From: Ahaetulla prasina
Lineage: Eukaryota; Chordata; Lepidosauria; Squamata; Colubridae
DNA length: 64,000 bases
NCBI RefSeq assembly: GCF_028640845.1
Contig: NC_080540.1
Location: forward strand, 278,333,524 to 278,397,523
Direction: 5' to 3'
Shown here one piece after another: positions 9,231 to 20,137 of this stretch. The notes under the pieces are model-generated. The model saw only the letters and a list, made by a program, of their open reading frames with translations, made no database searches and was not told the origin of the DNA. The stretch's first letter is position 1. Each line of letters begins with the position of its first letter. Both the position numbers and the translations under genes were made by a program.

Positions 9231-9602
9231 TATTTCAAACAAGTGGCTGTTTAAACTCTTCTTAAAAACCTCCAGGGATGAAGCACCTACAACTTCTGAA
9301 GGCAAAGCTTTGCCACTGATTAATTGTCCTCAGTATTAGGAAGTTTCTCTTTAAATCCAGGTTGCTTTTCTCCTTGATTAGTTTCCATCCATTTTGTTTC
9401 TTGCCTTGCCTTCTGGTGCTTTGAGAAATAAATTGACTCCCTCTTCTTTGTGGCAGCCCTTCAAATATCAGAACACTGCTATCATGTCACCCCTAGTCCT
9501 TCTTTTCTCTAGACTAGCCATACCCAATTCCTGCAGCCATTCTTCATAAGTTTTCTTTTCTAGGGCCCTTCATCATCTTAGCTGCTCTTTTCTAGCACAG
9601 CC

Positions 9603-10232
9603 CTACCCATTTGTATTTAGAAATCTCTTTGAATCCATCAGTGTTTAATGCTCAGAAAATGCTTGCGAGATTGGTAATCACAGCACCGGATTGCTCTCTG
9701 ATGCACTTTGGGAAATGGGCATCCCTGCATTATAAGCCTATAGACAGCTTCCCACAAGAGTGTGTCTGAAAGCTTTTGTAAAATGCCGGAGATGCCGCAG
9801 GAAGGGAACACTCAAGTCCCTTTGCTTTCATTAGCAGCCAGAATGATATGATACAATAAGCAATGGAACTTTCAGTATCGCAGATGAATACCAGATGAAA
9901 ACGACCAGAGAAGAAGGTGCACATGCTTTGTGCACTGTAATTGGACCTGCAAGTACACAGCCTCGGGCACAAATAAATGCACGAATCCCCGTGGGAATTG
10001 CTTCAGCTTCTGGCAAAAGGAGCAGTTGGCAGCTGCAGAGGGACACCGTGGGTAGAAGGATTGGCTGGTTTCCAGGCTTCTACAGCTTTCAGATCCTTTC
10101 TTCTGCTTCTTTAAATAGCTTCCTTGGGTTTGACTTCTGGACTGCACTTCTGTTTGAACTGTCCTTGGTAAGCCTGTCTATCTAGGTATCTTCCCCAGGT
10201 ATCTAAACTTTGTTATTGGAATAGGGTTTATA
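9603..10232. other. Stretch without recognised feature
   Basis: Nothing recognised. The frame at 9895-10185 (96 codons) has no motif that I know and no splice or promoter context. Confidence 0.4.
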
Positions 10233-10766
10233 GGTTAAATCAGTGGTAGTCAACCTGGTCCCTATTGCCCACTAGTGGGCATTCCAGCTTTCATGGTGGG
10301 CGGTCGGGGTTTTGTCCGATACTAAAGCATTTTCTCTTTTTTTAAATTTAATTGACTTTTTTTAAAAAAATTCACAGCATTATTTAAAAACATTTTCATT
10401 AGGTTTTCATAAAATTCCCCGTGACAATTTAAATTTCTGAAAATATACTATTTGTATCGCCTGCGCATAAGTTTAATTCATGTTACGTAAGTGGAACTAA
10501 ATGGCGCTATAGTGTGACCGAAAATGAAAGAGCCTCGTCCCAGAATAGCTTGCGCATTTCCCCCCATACCACCCAGCTGTAACAGACAAGCAGAGCTGGT
10601 AGCCGGCGCTCCCCCCCAACCCAATCTACGATGCGTGAGAGGCATGCACAGATGACGATATACGGTGCATTACTGTGAAACCAGTGGGCAGTTAGAAAAT
10701 TTTATTACTAACAGAGATACAAAAGTGGGCGGTAGGTATAAAAATGTTGACTACCCTGGGTTAAAT
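10233..10766. mobile_element. hAT-type element, family D (518 bp)
   Basis: Element 10241-10758 starts CAGTGGTAGTCAACCT and ends in the inverse, TTGACTACCCTG. The 8-bp duplication GGTTAAAT is perfect at 10233-10240 and 10759-10766. No transposase. It lies at the tail of a minus-strand Bov-B copy. Confidence 0.92.
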
Positions 10767-11133
10767 AAATAGTTTGTTGTTAGTTGCGAAGTCATGTCCA
10801 ACCCATCACAACCCCATGGACAACGTTCCTCCAGGCCTTCCTGTCCTCTACCATCTGGAGTCCATTTAAGCACCTGGACCATCTGGAGTCCATTTAAGCT
10901 CACACCGACTGCTTCAGTGACTCCATCCAGCCACCTCATTCTCTGTCATCCCCTTCTTTTTTTGCCCTCAATCGTTCCCAGCATTAGGCTCTTCTCCAGT
11001 GAGTCCTTCCTCCTCATTAGGTGGCCAAAGTATTTCAGTTTCATCTTCAGGATCTGGCCTTCTAAAGAGCAGTCAGGGTTGATCTCCTCTAGAACTGACT
11101 TGTTTGTTCGCCTTGTAGTCCAAGGGACTCACA
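10767..11133 (-). mobile_element. Bov-B LINE 3' end
   Basis: On the minus strand the sequence encodes the Bov-B C-terminus: an EGQILKMKLKYFG-like block, LMRR.DSLEKSLMLG, RMRWLDGVTEA, then GHDFATN-type words and an AACAACAAAC tail. A 28-bp internal duplication (ACCATCTGGAGTCCATTTAA twice, about 10850-10900) and stop codons show that it is dead. The order of blocks matches the plus-strand Bov-B at 22.7-23.3 kb. Confidence 0.85.
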
Positions 11134-11283
11134 GTTTAATAATTAATAATAGTTTACATTCAATCAATCACAAGACTGAGATCAGAGGGGCCCAATCCAA
11201 TCCCCAGGATAGTGTAAGTCCCCCAAAGATTTGCCTGCAGCACCGGAGACCTGTTACTAATGGCCATTTTTTAATGCAACCCA

Positions 11284-11745
11284 ATTGTCAAATGTTATAT
11301 TTTTTTCTGTCCTGCTCTACGGAGTAGAGAGTTGGTCTCGGACAGAAGGCCACTTGAAGAGACTAGAAGCATTTGAAATGTGGATTTACAGACGGCTGAT
11401 ACGTATAATCTGGGTTGACAAAATCAGAAATGAGGAGATGATAAACTGCCTGGGAAAGCCAAGAGAAGACATCAAAACCATTAAAAAGCAAAAGTTAGAA
11501 TATTTTGGACATGTGATGCAACACTTAGAAAAATACAGCATACTTCACTTAATCCTCCAGGGAAAGATTGAAGGCAAATGAGGTCCAGGCAGAAGAAGAA
11601 CATCATGGCTTCAAAATCTAAGGGACTGGTTTGGACAAAATTCAGGAGCACTTTTTTGCGCGAGTATTGATAAAAATATGATCGCCAACGTCTAATGACA
11701 GATATGGTCCAAGAAGAAGAAGACTGCAACCCAAGGCTTAATTAG
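11284..11745 (+). pseudogene. RTE-like LINE pol C-terminal fragment
   Basis: The open part (11285-11581) gives LLYGVESW, LKRLEAFEMWIYRRL.RI.WVDKIRNEE, then KLEYFGHVM and LILQGKIEGK. A stop at 11579-11581 is followed in frame by a GRRRTSWLQNLRDWFG-like block. This is the C-terminal connection domain of an RTE/Bov-B-class pol protein, but the lineage differs from the Bov-B copies here. Endonuclease and RT are missing. Confidence 0.7.
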
Positions 11746-12168
11746 TCCTACTAACTATCTAATGATATACCTTGAAGTATAAATAATCGTATTAAACATA
11801 TTTAATTTTAATGGCGCATAAAGGTAAATTAAGTCAATAATCATTTTGCCCTTGTCCACTACTTTGAGGAGCCTCTTACCCTGAACACCACTCAAGGGCC
11901 ACATACAACCCTTGATCACTAAAGAATCTTAGAAATAAAGATGATGCTTGGAGCTTGTACCAGCGATGTTCGAGTCAGGAAAGAGAACAAGTTCAAAGTC
12001 AACCACATGAACAAAGCCTCCTCTTCTTTTTTTTTCGTGAATTAAAGGTGTCATGCATGTAAAAATTGGTGTGTTGTGACCACTGTCTTGTTTTTTTAAT
12101 TCCCCTTGTGGATGCCACTGCTTGCATTTTGCTTGGTAGGAGGTCTTAGTTCCCCTGTTCAATGGAAA
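11746..12168. other. Stretch without recognised feature
   Basis: AT-rich sequence with no repeat I can name. Confidence 0.4.
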
Positions 12169-12176
12169 TATATGTG

Positions 12177-12444
12177 CAGAGGTGGGATTCAAATTTTTTT
12201 ACTACCGGTTCTGTGGGGATGGCTTGGTGGGCACGGCATGGCTTGGTGGGCATGGCTTGGTGGGTGTGGCAGGGGAAGGATACTGTAAAATCTCCATTTC
12301 CTCCCGATCAGCTGGGAATCGGGAGGCAGAGAATAGATGAGGGTGGGGCCAGTTAGCGGTGGTATTTACCGGTTCTCCGAACTACTCAAAATTTCTGCTA
12401 CGGGTTCTCCAGAACTGGTCAGAACCTGCTGAATTCCATCCCTG
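12177..12444. mobile_element. hAT-type MITE, family A
   Basis: Starts CAGAGGTGGGATTCAAAT and ends TGAATTCCATCCCTG. It contains the GGCTTGGTGGGCATGG words and two GGTTCTCC blocks typical of family A. Flanking octamers match only partly. Confidence 0.82.
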
Positions 12445-12483
12445 ATAGTGTGTCTATATTGTGTGAAATATATATTGTGTATC

Positions 12484-12745
12484 AACCTATTCTCCAAAGC
12501 ACCTGAAGGCAGGACAAGAAGCAATGGATGGAAACTAATCAAGGAAAGAAACAACCTAGAAATTAAGGAGAAATTTCTTGACAGTTAGAACAATTAATCA
12601 GTGAAATAACTTGCCTCCAGAAGTTGTGGGTGCTCCAATACTGGAGGTTTTTAAGTAGAGATTGGGCAGCCATTTGTCTTAAATGTCTTAAATTCCTGCC
12701 TGAGCAGGGGGTTGGTTGGACTAGAAGACCTCAAAGGTCTTGAGA
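12484..12745 (+). mobile_element. CR1 LINE 3' end
   Basis: Carries the GGCAGGACAAGAAGCAATGG coding block, then AGAAGTTGTGGGTGCTCC and the GGTTGGACTAGAAGACCTC tail. Frames are broken. It runs directly into a purine microsatellite. Confidence 0.75.
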
Positions 12746-12789
12746 TGGGGGGAGGGGGAGGGAGGAAGGGAGGGGGAGGGGAAGGGAGG

Positions 12790-12832
<43 letters not shown>
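12746..12832. repeat. (GGGA)n/(GA)n simple repeat
   Basis: Irregular GGGAGG units pass into about 20 GA units, just behind a CR1 3' end. Confidence 0.92.
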
Positions 12833-12834
<2 letters not shown>

Positions 12835-13339
12835 ATGACCTTATGGATGTAGAATGTAGGAAAGATTACCTTGATGGAAATATCCAAGAACTGTTACATA
12901 GACAAAAGCGATGGAAACATTTTTTTAAGTCCAGGCAGTGAGATAATATGTGTAAAGAAACTCATGCAGATATCTCCTTATTCACTACAGTATCAGAAGT
13001 AGGAAAAGATACACGATAATCAGATAAACATAATTCTGTTATTATAGGTCATCTCAATAAAAAAAGTTATTGTTGCATTGATTTTTTTCGTCTGGTCTAC
13101 CTAAATGGTGGTGCTGCCACTGACAGACTCATGTTCTTCTCCCTGCAACAACATGGAAGTGGTTTGTCACTGTCATCTTCTGAAATGTGTTTTTAGCTTC
13201 TCAATCTGCTCCCGGTGTCAGTTTGGTTTCCTAGCTGCCAAATACAAGTCTGTCCATTGGACAGATTTCTTAAGATCCATAAAGTGGACTAGATGCTGCC
13301 ACAGCACAATTATGATTAATCAGTTCCTATGTTAAGAAT
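12833..13339. other. Stretch without recognised feature
   Basis: No repeat family or gene recognised. The frame at 13105-13335 has no known motif. Confidence 0.4.
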
Positions 13340-13481
13340 GGGGGTGTGATGGCTCAGCAGCTAAAGACGCTAAGCTTGTTAGCCTGGAAAGCTGACAACG
13401 TCAGTTCGAGACCTGAGTGGCATGCAATGGGGCAAATTCCCGTTACTTGCCCCAGCTCCCATCCTTGGGGCAGTTTGAAAC

Positions 13482-13636
13482 CCTGCCTTCAGAAGTTGTA
13501 AATGCTCCAACACTGAAAGTTTTTAAGAAGATGTTGGATAACCATTTGTCTGAAGTGGGGTAGGGTTTCTTGCCTAAGCAGGGGGTTGGACTAGAAGACC
13601 TCCAAGGTCCCTTCCAACTCTGTTATTCTATTCTAA
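13482..13636 (+). mobile_element. CR1 LINE 3' end inside a SINE
   Basis: Begins CCTGCCTTCAGAAGTTG, includes GGGGGTTGGACTAGAAGACC and ends CTCTGTTATTCTATTCTA, the usual CR1 tail. Only about 155 bp remain, a strongly 5'-truncated insertion. Confidence 0.82.
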
Positions 13637-13697
13637 ATGAGAGTGAATAAAAAGATACCACTTCACTGGAAGATAACAGCGTTCTTTGTGCCTTGGT

Positions 13698-13984
13698 GTC
13701 TAGTCCAGTGGTGGGTTTCAAATTTTTTTACTGCCGGTTCTGTGGGTGTGGCTTGGTGGGCATGGCATGGCTTGGTGGGCGTGGCATGGCTTGGTGGGCG
13801 TGGCAGCGGAAGGATACTGCAAAATCCCCTTTCCTCCCAATCAGCTGGAACTTGGGAGGCAGAGAATAGATGGGGGCAGGGCCAGTCAGAATTTTTACTA
13901 TCAGTTCTCCGAACTACTCAAAATTTCCACCACCGGTTCTCTAGTACTGGTCAGAACCTGCTGAAACACACCTCTGGTCTAGTC
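13698..13984. mobile_element. hAT-type MITE, family A, inside a SINE
   Basis: Element 13706-13976 (271 bp) runs CAGTGGTGGGTTTCAAA to GAAACACACCTCTG. The perfect 8-bp duplication GTCTAGTC is at 13698-13705 and 13977-13984. The interior has three GGCTTGGTGGGC words. Confidence 0.93.
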
Positions 13985-14097
13985 ATGCTGGCTACATGAG
14001 CATGGAAATGTCTTCAGATAACACTGGCTTAGCTAAGAAGCGAACACCACCTCCTAGAAATGGACACAACTGGACAGGAGAAACCTTTATCTTTATG

Positions 14098-14362
14098 TGA
14101 AGAACTTCTTCAAGTCAAGCTTCACTCCGATGACTATTGTAGACCCAACCATTTAGGTTCCTTGGCACCTGCAGTACAGGGCAGTTTGGTTGCTATTTTC
14201 TGTTTTGATTTTAAAAAAACCAAACATTTCCAACTCTAGCTTAGACCCAGGATGTATCTGACTTTGATCAGCTAAGAGCAAGAAGGTTCTCCAGTTTGCT
14301 ATGACTGATCAGACAGTTGTCAAATTATATCTCTCCTCTTTTGTTCTCCAAAGACCATGTCA
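14098..14362. other. Stretch without recognised feature
   Basis: Nothing recognised beyond an A-run near 14210. Confidence 0.4.
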
Positions 14363-14364
14363 GC

Positions 14365-14436
14365 CAGTGTTTCTCCACCTTGGCAGCCTAAAGATGCGGG
14401 GATTTCAGTTCCTAGAATTCCTCAGTCAGCATGCAG
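14365..14436. mobile_element. Single-arm relic of the palindromic hAT MITE
   Basis: CAGTGTTTCTCCACCTTGG followed by TCCTAGAATTCCTCAGTCAGC, one arm of the 135-bp family with point changes. Confidence 0.65.
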
Positions 14437-15184
14437 CATTCAGAGAAAAAGAAAATGTAAGTTACCTAAGAAAGATCTTTTTACATTCACATCTGTCCTG
14501 TAGGCCTGCCACTGGGAAGTCTTCCAAAATTGAATTCCTGCTTCAGACGCCACACAGCTGTGCAGTTCGTTGCCCTAGGCATAATTCCATGTAATATATA
14601 AGTAATAAAAAACACATTCTGGAATCTGAATACCCATGTAAATGATATTTATATAATGTAAACCGATCTAAACATTCTTTAGTTTCCACGACTTATTCTA
14701 TATTGTCACTAACTTTTTAAATTATTATTATTCTACTGAACATGTTATTCAGGGAGAGGAGCAGGAAGGTCTACATACAGCACAGAATTCCTATCCAGAG
14801 CGCTGGAAATATTACAGGTATTTGCAAGTTGATAGCATTTCATTAACTTTATGAGTTATTGATGAGTATTTTCAAGCAAAAGCCCCTAACTGTATAGGCT
14901 GGGAATGGCTGAACAATGAAAGTACATCCGTGCTTCTATAGAATTGCAATTTCCTCTTGGCTCCAGGCCCACAAAGATATAACTGCACAGTAACTTTGTG
15001 GGCTTATAGTGCCAGGAATTTGTTCAGGAAGGCCTTTGATTTACTTGCCATTTAGGTTTGATTATTTTGCTCTGGATTCTTGGATGCCTTTTCTTCCTTT
15101 TTGTTTGTTGATGTATTTCTGATGTGGGTTGTGGGTCTTTTGAGTCAATCTTGGAGACTACACCGATCACTCCCTGCAGTTTAT
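14437..15184. other. Stretch without recognised feature
   Basis: AT-rich sequence without a recognised repeat or gene. Confidence 0.4.
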
Positions 15185-15477
15185 TCTGCAAGATATTCAG
15201 AAGTGGTTTGCCATTGCCTTCTTCTTCCTAGGGCTGGCAAGGAGGGATTGGCCCAGTGGTAGGTTGCCCCCGATTCGAACCGGTTCTTGCAAACTGGTAA
15301 TAAAACCGGGGGGGAGGCTCCACCCACTGACACCAGTGTCATCAGGAAGCTTCTGCGCATGCACAAAAGCAAGCACGAGCGAGTGAGTGAAGCAAGCAAG
15401 CAAGTGCGATCCCACTGCAAACCATAGTAAAGGTAAGTAGAACCCACCCCTGGATTGGCCTAAGGTCACACTATAAA
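15185..15477. repeat. Possible SINE core relic carrying a hAT MITE
   Basis: AGAAGTGGTTTGCCATTGCC and GGCCTAAGGTCACAC match words common in squamate and other vertebrate SINE cores. The phrase appears to continue after the CR1 as CACCCAGCTGG at about 15948. Low confidence. Confidence 0.35.
15246..15460. mobile_element. hAT-type MITE, family C (199 bp)
   Basis: Element 15254-15452 starts CAGTGGTAGGTTGCCCCC and ends GTAGAACCCACCCCTG. The 8-bp duplication GATTGGCC is perfect at 15246-15253 and 15453-15460. Confidence 0.92.
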
Positions 15478-15947
15478 AAAATGTTGAGACTCTAGAAAGA
15501 GTGCCGAGAAAAGCAACTAGGATGATTGGGGGATTGGAGGCTAAAACATAAGATGAATGGTTGCAGGAACCGGGCACAGCTAGTCTAGTGAACAGAAGGA
15601 CCAGGGGTGACATGGTAGCAGTGTTCCAATATTTGAGGGGCTGTCACAGAGAGGAAGGGATCAACCTATTTTCCAAGGCACCTGAAGGCCAGATAAGGAA
15701 TAATGGATGGAAATAGATCAAGGAGAGATTCAACTTGGAAATAAGGAGAAATTTTCTGACAGTGAGAACAATCAACCAATGGAACAGAAGTTGCCTTCAG
15801 AAGTTGTGGGAGCTTCATCACTGGAAGCTTTCAAGAAGAGACTGGACAGCCATCTGTCAAAAATGGTGTAGGGTCTGCTTAGGAGATGGGGTTTGGACTA
15901 GATGACCTAGAAGGTCCCTTCCAATTCGGTTAATCTGTATCTGTATC
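15478..15947 (+). mobile_element. CR1 LINE 3' end (about 470 bp)
   Basis: Contains the blocks LERV..KATRMIGGLE (about 15487-15545), [12 protein letters not shown] coding, GQIRNNGWK and then a WNR.LPSEVVGASSLEAFK-like end before the GGGTTTGGACTAGATGACC tail. Stops and frame changes are present. Inserted in a possible SINE relic. Confidence 0.78.
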
Positions 15948-15956
15948 ACCCAGCTG

Positions 15957-16330
15957 GGGTGGGGTGCTACAACGGCCGTAAGTGTGAAAACCAATCATAA
16001 GTCACTTTTTTCAGTGCTGTTGTAACTTTGAATGGTCACTAAATGAACTATTGTAACTTGAGGACTACCTATAATAGACCAAACTACTTAACAACTGCAA
16101 GTTTAATGACTGTTCAAAGTTATAATGAATTCCCTAAAATATACTTTGGGCAGCAGCATCACTTCCTTCCCTCCTCCACAAGAAGACCACGTTACAGGGG
16201 CTTGGCAACTGGCTGAACTTTATGGCGAGTTGCACCATTCCATGGTCACATAATGTCATTTACGATGTTTTGTGCTGGAAATTGGCCTTTTGTACAGATT
16301 TCTGGCAAACAATGCCCATAGGAATGCATT
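15957..16330. repeat. GTAGTC repeat family, rearranged copy
   Basis: GGTCACTAAATGAACTATTG and CTTGAGGACTACCT at 16030-16072 are the family's terminal block. Further words (TTAACAACTGCAAG, ATGGTCACATAATGTC) follow up to about 16330 in changed order. Confidence 0.6.
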
Positions 16331-16344
16331 GACCTGCTTAATAG

Positions 16345-17135
16345 TAATTGCACTTAGACTTATATACTGCTTCACATTGCTTTACAGCCACTCTCTAAGC
16401 AGTTTACAGAGTCAGCATATTTCCCCCAACAATCTGGCTCCCCAGTTTACTGACCTTGGAAGGATGGAAGGCTGAGTCAACCTTTGTTCTGACCCAGCCT
16501 TAGCAGAACCAAGAAACAGACTCCTTGTCCCGAAAAAACTCTCTTTATTTAGCTACTGTGAATTCATGGCATTCACATACAGAAAAATCCAGGCAATAAT
16601 CCTTCCAAGGATTAATTGCTATAACAGACCTTATCAGTCCTTGGATAATTGCCAGGCTGAGAGCTTCTACTCACAAAGCTGTAACCATCACTTCCCTTTT
16701 GCTTCTATTCATTCTCCAGCCAGGGAGGGGCCATTCAGTGTCCACATGTGCCTTTCTTCCTGAGTCGACCCCTGTTCCTCAGTTGTTCTCCTCTCCTGAC
16801 AGCTCTGTGGGAATGTGCATCTGGAAGAGACCCCAGCTGTTCTTCTTTTCCACTTATCTCCCACTCTGAAGGCAGCTGCGAGTTGGACGGACCTGGCTCT
16901 ATCTCTGCTTCTGACGCAGATCATCCATCAAAGCCTTCCTCAGACTCCAGGACTGGCCCAGGTTCCTCCCCAACCTTCTCATCCTCAGAGTCTTAGCAGT
17001 TCCACTTGGCAGCTGACGGGCCACAACAACCTTGAGCCTGGGGAGATTTGAACTGCCAAACTTCTGGCAGACAACAGTCAGCAGAAATAACCTGCATTAC
17101 TGCATTCTACCCATTGCATCACCACGGCTTATGAC
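16345..17135 (-). mobile_element. tRNA-derived SINE (type 1) split by a solo LTR
   Basis: On the minus strand the SINE has its tRNA-like head at about 17135-17034 and its body and tail at 16484-16345 (AACAATCTGG..., then TCTCTAAGCAGTTTACAGAG, then the ACTTATATACTGCTTCAC tail). The LTR at 16485-17028 separates them. The intact arrangement is seen at 57324-57709. Confidence 0.8.
16480..17033 (-). mobile_element. Solo LTR (544 bp) with 5-bp target duplication
   Basis: LTR 16485-17028 on the minus strand starts TGTTGTGGCCCGTC and ends GGCTGGGTCAGAACA. The duplication ACCTT is at 16480-16484 and 17029-17033. A polyadenylation signal AATAAA lies in the 3' part on the same strand (near 16545), followed by a GT-rich stretch. 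No internal region remains. The first seven bases equal those of the other two LTR types here. Confidence 0.9.
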
Positions 17136-17310
17136 CATGGCGTTCACTGAATCCCTATTGCATTCATTTAACAACTGCAGTGTTCACTTAATGGCCACTG
17201 CAAAAAAAGTTATCAAATCAAATCAATCACATGGGGGACTTGGTTTATGACCATTATGACAATGGAAATTCCAGGCTCCATTACCGTTGAAAGTTAAGGA
17301 CTAGATAAAT
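17136..17310. repeat. GTAGTC repeat family fragment
   Basis: Words TTTAACAACTGCAGTG, ACTTAATGGCCACTGCAAAA and TATGACCATTATGACAATGG belong to the family interior and end. Confidence 0.5.
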
Positions 17311-18195
17311 AAAATACCACCAAGACAATGTAAGATATCAAAACAGCATTAAAAGTTGTTGTTTTTTAATTACTTGGTCCTGACTCTGAACTTCCAAGGG
17401 GATGCAGCAGGTGGTTAACCAATCTGAGCAGGACCAGAACAAATGGGTCAGTTGGTGGGGTTGCTTTGATTTAACACATTCCAGAACTTTCCTTCTTGCT
17501 TCTGAAACCGTGGCATCAAATGCAAATGATCCGAGGCATTTCAAACCTACACTTTTCCATTTCAGATTGTCAACAATACATTTGTGCCAGAATGAAACCT
17601 AATCATCACCTCTGTACCTTCTGCTGTAATTTTTATCACCCAAAATGAACTGATAATCGCATTATAGCTTATCCTGTTTACTTTAGTTGCACAATGTCCT
17701 TGTTATGACCCCTTTTCTCCATGCTGTTTATTTCTTGAATACAGTATTTTTTATTACAGGTCAGTGACCCAGATTAATTAAAACCTACAAGAATATGATC
17801 TTCTGTAGATCTGCATTGTTTCGACCCTGCCGTTTCTCACAGCTTCATCCTAATTCTATTCATTTCCCCACCCCCACCCTCAACTTTGGTGTTTTGGCTT
17901 CTCCCTGTTCTTTATTTTGTTGTAATTCCTTCTATTCTCTCTTTATTTCTCTTTGCTTACTGTAGTGCCAGCTGTTTAAAAAAAAAAAAAGAATAGCAGC
18001 AGCAGCAGCAGCAGCAAAACCTCAAATTACCTTTCGAGAAGACTAAAATATTCCCTTTAAAATGGTAAAAACTTGCCTGTCCAAATGTCCTTTTTATTTT
18101 GAATGGTCCAATGTGAAGGGGAAAGGCAAGATTTAATTTTTTCATTTAAAAAAAATTTAGAGTTTTCCTTCTGATGAGTTCCAGTTTATTGCAGG
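17311..18195. other. Stretch without recognised repeat, with an (AGC)7 run
   Basis: Mostly unrecognised. A short perfect AGC triplet run lies at about 17995-18015 and an A-run just before it. No gene evidence: the short frames there show no conserved motif. Confidence 0.45.
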
Positions 18196-18562
18196 AACTC
18201 GGTATGTCTCGTTTAATGAAAAGAAGGACTAGGGGAGACATGATATCAGTGTTCCAATATCTCAGGGGCTGCCACAAAGAAGAGGGAGTCGGGCTGTTCT
18301 CCAAAGCACCTGAGGGTAGAACAAGAAGCAATGGATGGAAACTAATCAAGGAGAGAAGCAACTTAGAACTAAGGAGAAATTTCCTGACAGAACAATCAAT
18401 AAGTGGAACAACTTGCCTGCAGAAGTGAATGCTCCAACACTGGACATTTTTAAGAAAATGTTGGATAACTATTTGTCTGAAATGGTGTAGAGTTTCCTGC
18501 TTGGGCAGGGGGTTGGACTAGAAGACCTCCAAGGTCCCTTCCAACTCTGTTATTATGTTATA
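18196..18562 (+). mobile_element. CR1 LINE 3' end
   Basis: Translates as [21 protein letters not shown], then [20 protein letters not shown] and ELRRNFLTE before a frame break at about 18390. The tail GGGTTGGACTAGAAGACC and CCAACTCTGTTATTATG follows. 5'-truncated. Confidence 0.85.
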
Positions 18563-19563
18563 TGTTATTATCCTCAACCTAATATGTCCCCTTCTATAAA
18601 AACTGGTTTCCCTTCCCTTAGGTTTCCCTTTTCACAGAGTAATGCAACAGCAAGAGAGAAGCACGATTCACACCTTAGATGCATTTTTTCCTGCATCTAC
18701 TTTTATTACAAGGTGCAAAGAACCTTCTTAAGAAGTCACAATCTCAGCTTCAGTCAATAAACACTAAAATCTTATTTCATGCAGGAAAGCCACAGATGGC
18801 TGCTTTTTCCCAATTTTCTTTAGAGAAGGATCTGGTTTATTTTGGAGATTGATATCTCCCACCCATCCTTTAAAGGTCTATCCTCTTTCCTTGCTGAATT
18901 TCCTTTATAATACTATAGCCCAGGAATGTCCAACTCAATGCTGTCTGGGTTATTCTGGCAGTTGAAGTCGACAAGTCTTAAAGTTGCCAAGGTTTGTGTG
19001 CATGTATTGCTTTCCTATTCTTAGGAAACAGACACATACATTTTATCTTGGTCTGGTTTTTTTAAAAAAAACTTCTCAAAAACCTGGCATTTTATCAGGG
19101 ATATGTAGACTTTTTATATTCACTGTATGATGGACTGATAAATATATAAATAGCTCTAGGTTGAAACTAAACTTTGTGCTTCAGCTGCAGAAGTCAATGT
19201 TGTTTGCTTACTTTAAATTTAAAGAGCAAAGGTTAACTTGGCTACTGGCCAATCAGCCATTCCACACTTACAATAGCAGGTTTGTGTGCATCATTTTTAG
19301 CTATGTAAAATGGTCAAGGACATTTGCCTCATGTTTTCTGTAATTCAGAGATGTGCCTTGTTGATAGAGTTTCCAGGTTGGAAGCAGGCAGTCCTGAAGG
19401 CTGTTTGCTCTCTGGGTTAACTTTTCTTTGCCTAAATACGTAATTGCTTCATTCAAAAGAAGAACTGCTCTCTTGTGTGTGTTTTTATTGATTGTCCAAA
19501 AACAATGTCTGTCAATGCTATTTGTGGGAAAGGAAGCAACATGGGATGAAGAGTTAAATATAT
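18563..19563. other. Mostly unrecognised, with a hAT arm relic
   Basis: An eroded single arm of the palindromic hAT family is visible at about 18921-19000 (TTCTGGCAGTTGAAGTCG, CAAGTCTTAAAGTTGCCAAG). The rest is AT-rich and unassigned. Confidence 0.45.
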
Positions 19564-19934
19564 AGGTAGTCTTCTACTTAAGGCCATATTTGGGACCAGA
19601 TTTTCTGTGAATAAACAAGGCAGTTGTTAAGTGAGTCACGGCCAATTTTATGACCTTTTTGCCATGGTTAAGTGAATCTCTGAAGTTGTTAAGTGAATCA
19701 TGCAGCCATTAAGTGAATCTGGTTTCCCCCATTGACTTTCCTAGTTGGTTGCAACTGGTGACCATGTTCCCCTGAGATGCTGTAACTGTGATAAATATAT
19801 GCCAGTTGCCAAGCGCCCTAATTTTGATCATGTGACCATGGAGATTCTGCAATGTTTGTAAGTGTGAGGACCAGTTGTAAGTAACTTCTTTCAGAGTCAT
19901 TGTAAGTTTGAATGGTTGCTAAATGAATGCTTAT
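19564..19934. repeat. GTAGTC repeat family, near full copy
   Basis: Starts ATAGGTAGTCTTCTACTTA and ends in the inverse-type block GAATGGTTGCTAAATGAATG. The middle has GTTAAGTGAATC repeats and TCATGTGACCATGGAGATTC. Terminal inverted sequence suggests a DNA transposon origin, but I see no target duplication. Confidence 0.65.
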
Positions 19935-20087
19935 AAGGTAAGGACATTAACATTAAGAAAACTAAGATCATGGCATCAGGTCCTCTCAATTCCTGGCAAA
20001 TAGATGGGGAAGAAATGGAGGTAGTGACAGATTTTATTTTCCTGGGCTCCAAGATCACCACAGATGGGGAATGCAGCCAAGAATATA

Positions 20088-20137
20088 TATATGAATATAT
20101 ATATAAGAATATATATATATGTGTGTGTGTATGTATG

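Larger units (their letters stand above)
8654..9602 (-). mobile_element. CR1 LINE fragment split by two hAT MITEs
   Basis: On the minus strand the sequence runs from the CR1 C-terminal coding part (about 9602-9231: a cluster translating as RGDMIAVF, then a .NGWKLIKE.SN block), through 8891-8854, to the end with CCAAGGTCCCTTCCAGCTC at about 8694-8654. The two gaps are hAT elements at 8892-9222 and 8695-8845. Removing them rejoins CR1 in order. Several frame breaks make it dead. Confidence 0.78.
13340..14097 (+). mobile_element. tRNA-derived SINE (squamate type) split by CR1 and hAT insertions
   Basis: The head GTGATGGCTCAGCAGCTAA fits a tRNA A box, and CAGTTCGAGACC fits a B box. SINE body pieces are 13340-13481, about 13637-13705 and 13985-14097, ending CCTTTATCTTTA. 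The two gaps are a CR1 3' end (13482-13636) and a hAT MITE (13706-13976). Joined, they give one roughly 330-bp SINE of the type common in lizards and snakes; the name Sauria SINE is likely but unchecked. Confidence 0.75.

Noticed and set aside
13340..13410. Possible tRNA gene
   Set aside because: A- and B-box-like words are present, but there is no cloverleaf with paired acceptor stem. The downstream body identifies a SINE. The same holds for heads near 33640, 50215 and 57700.
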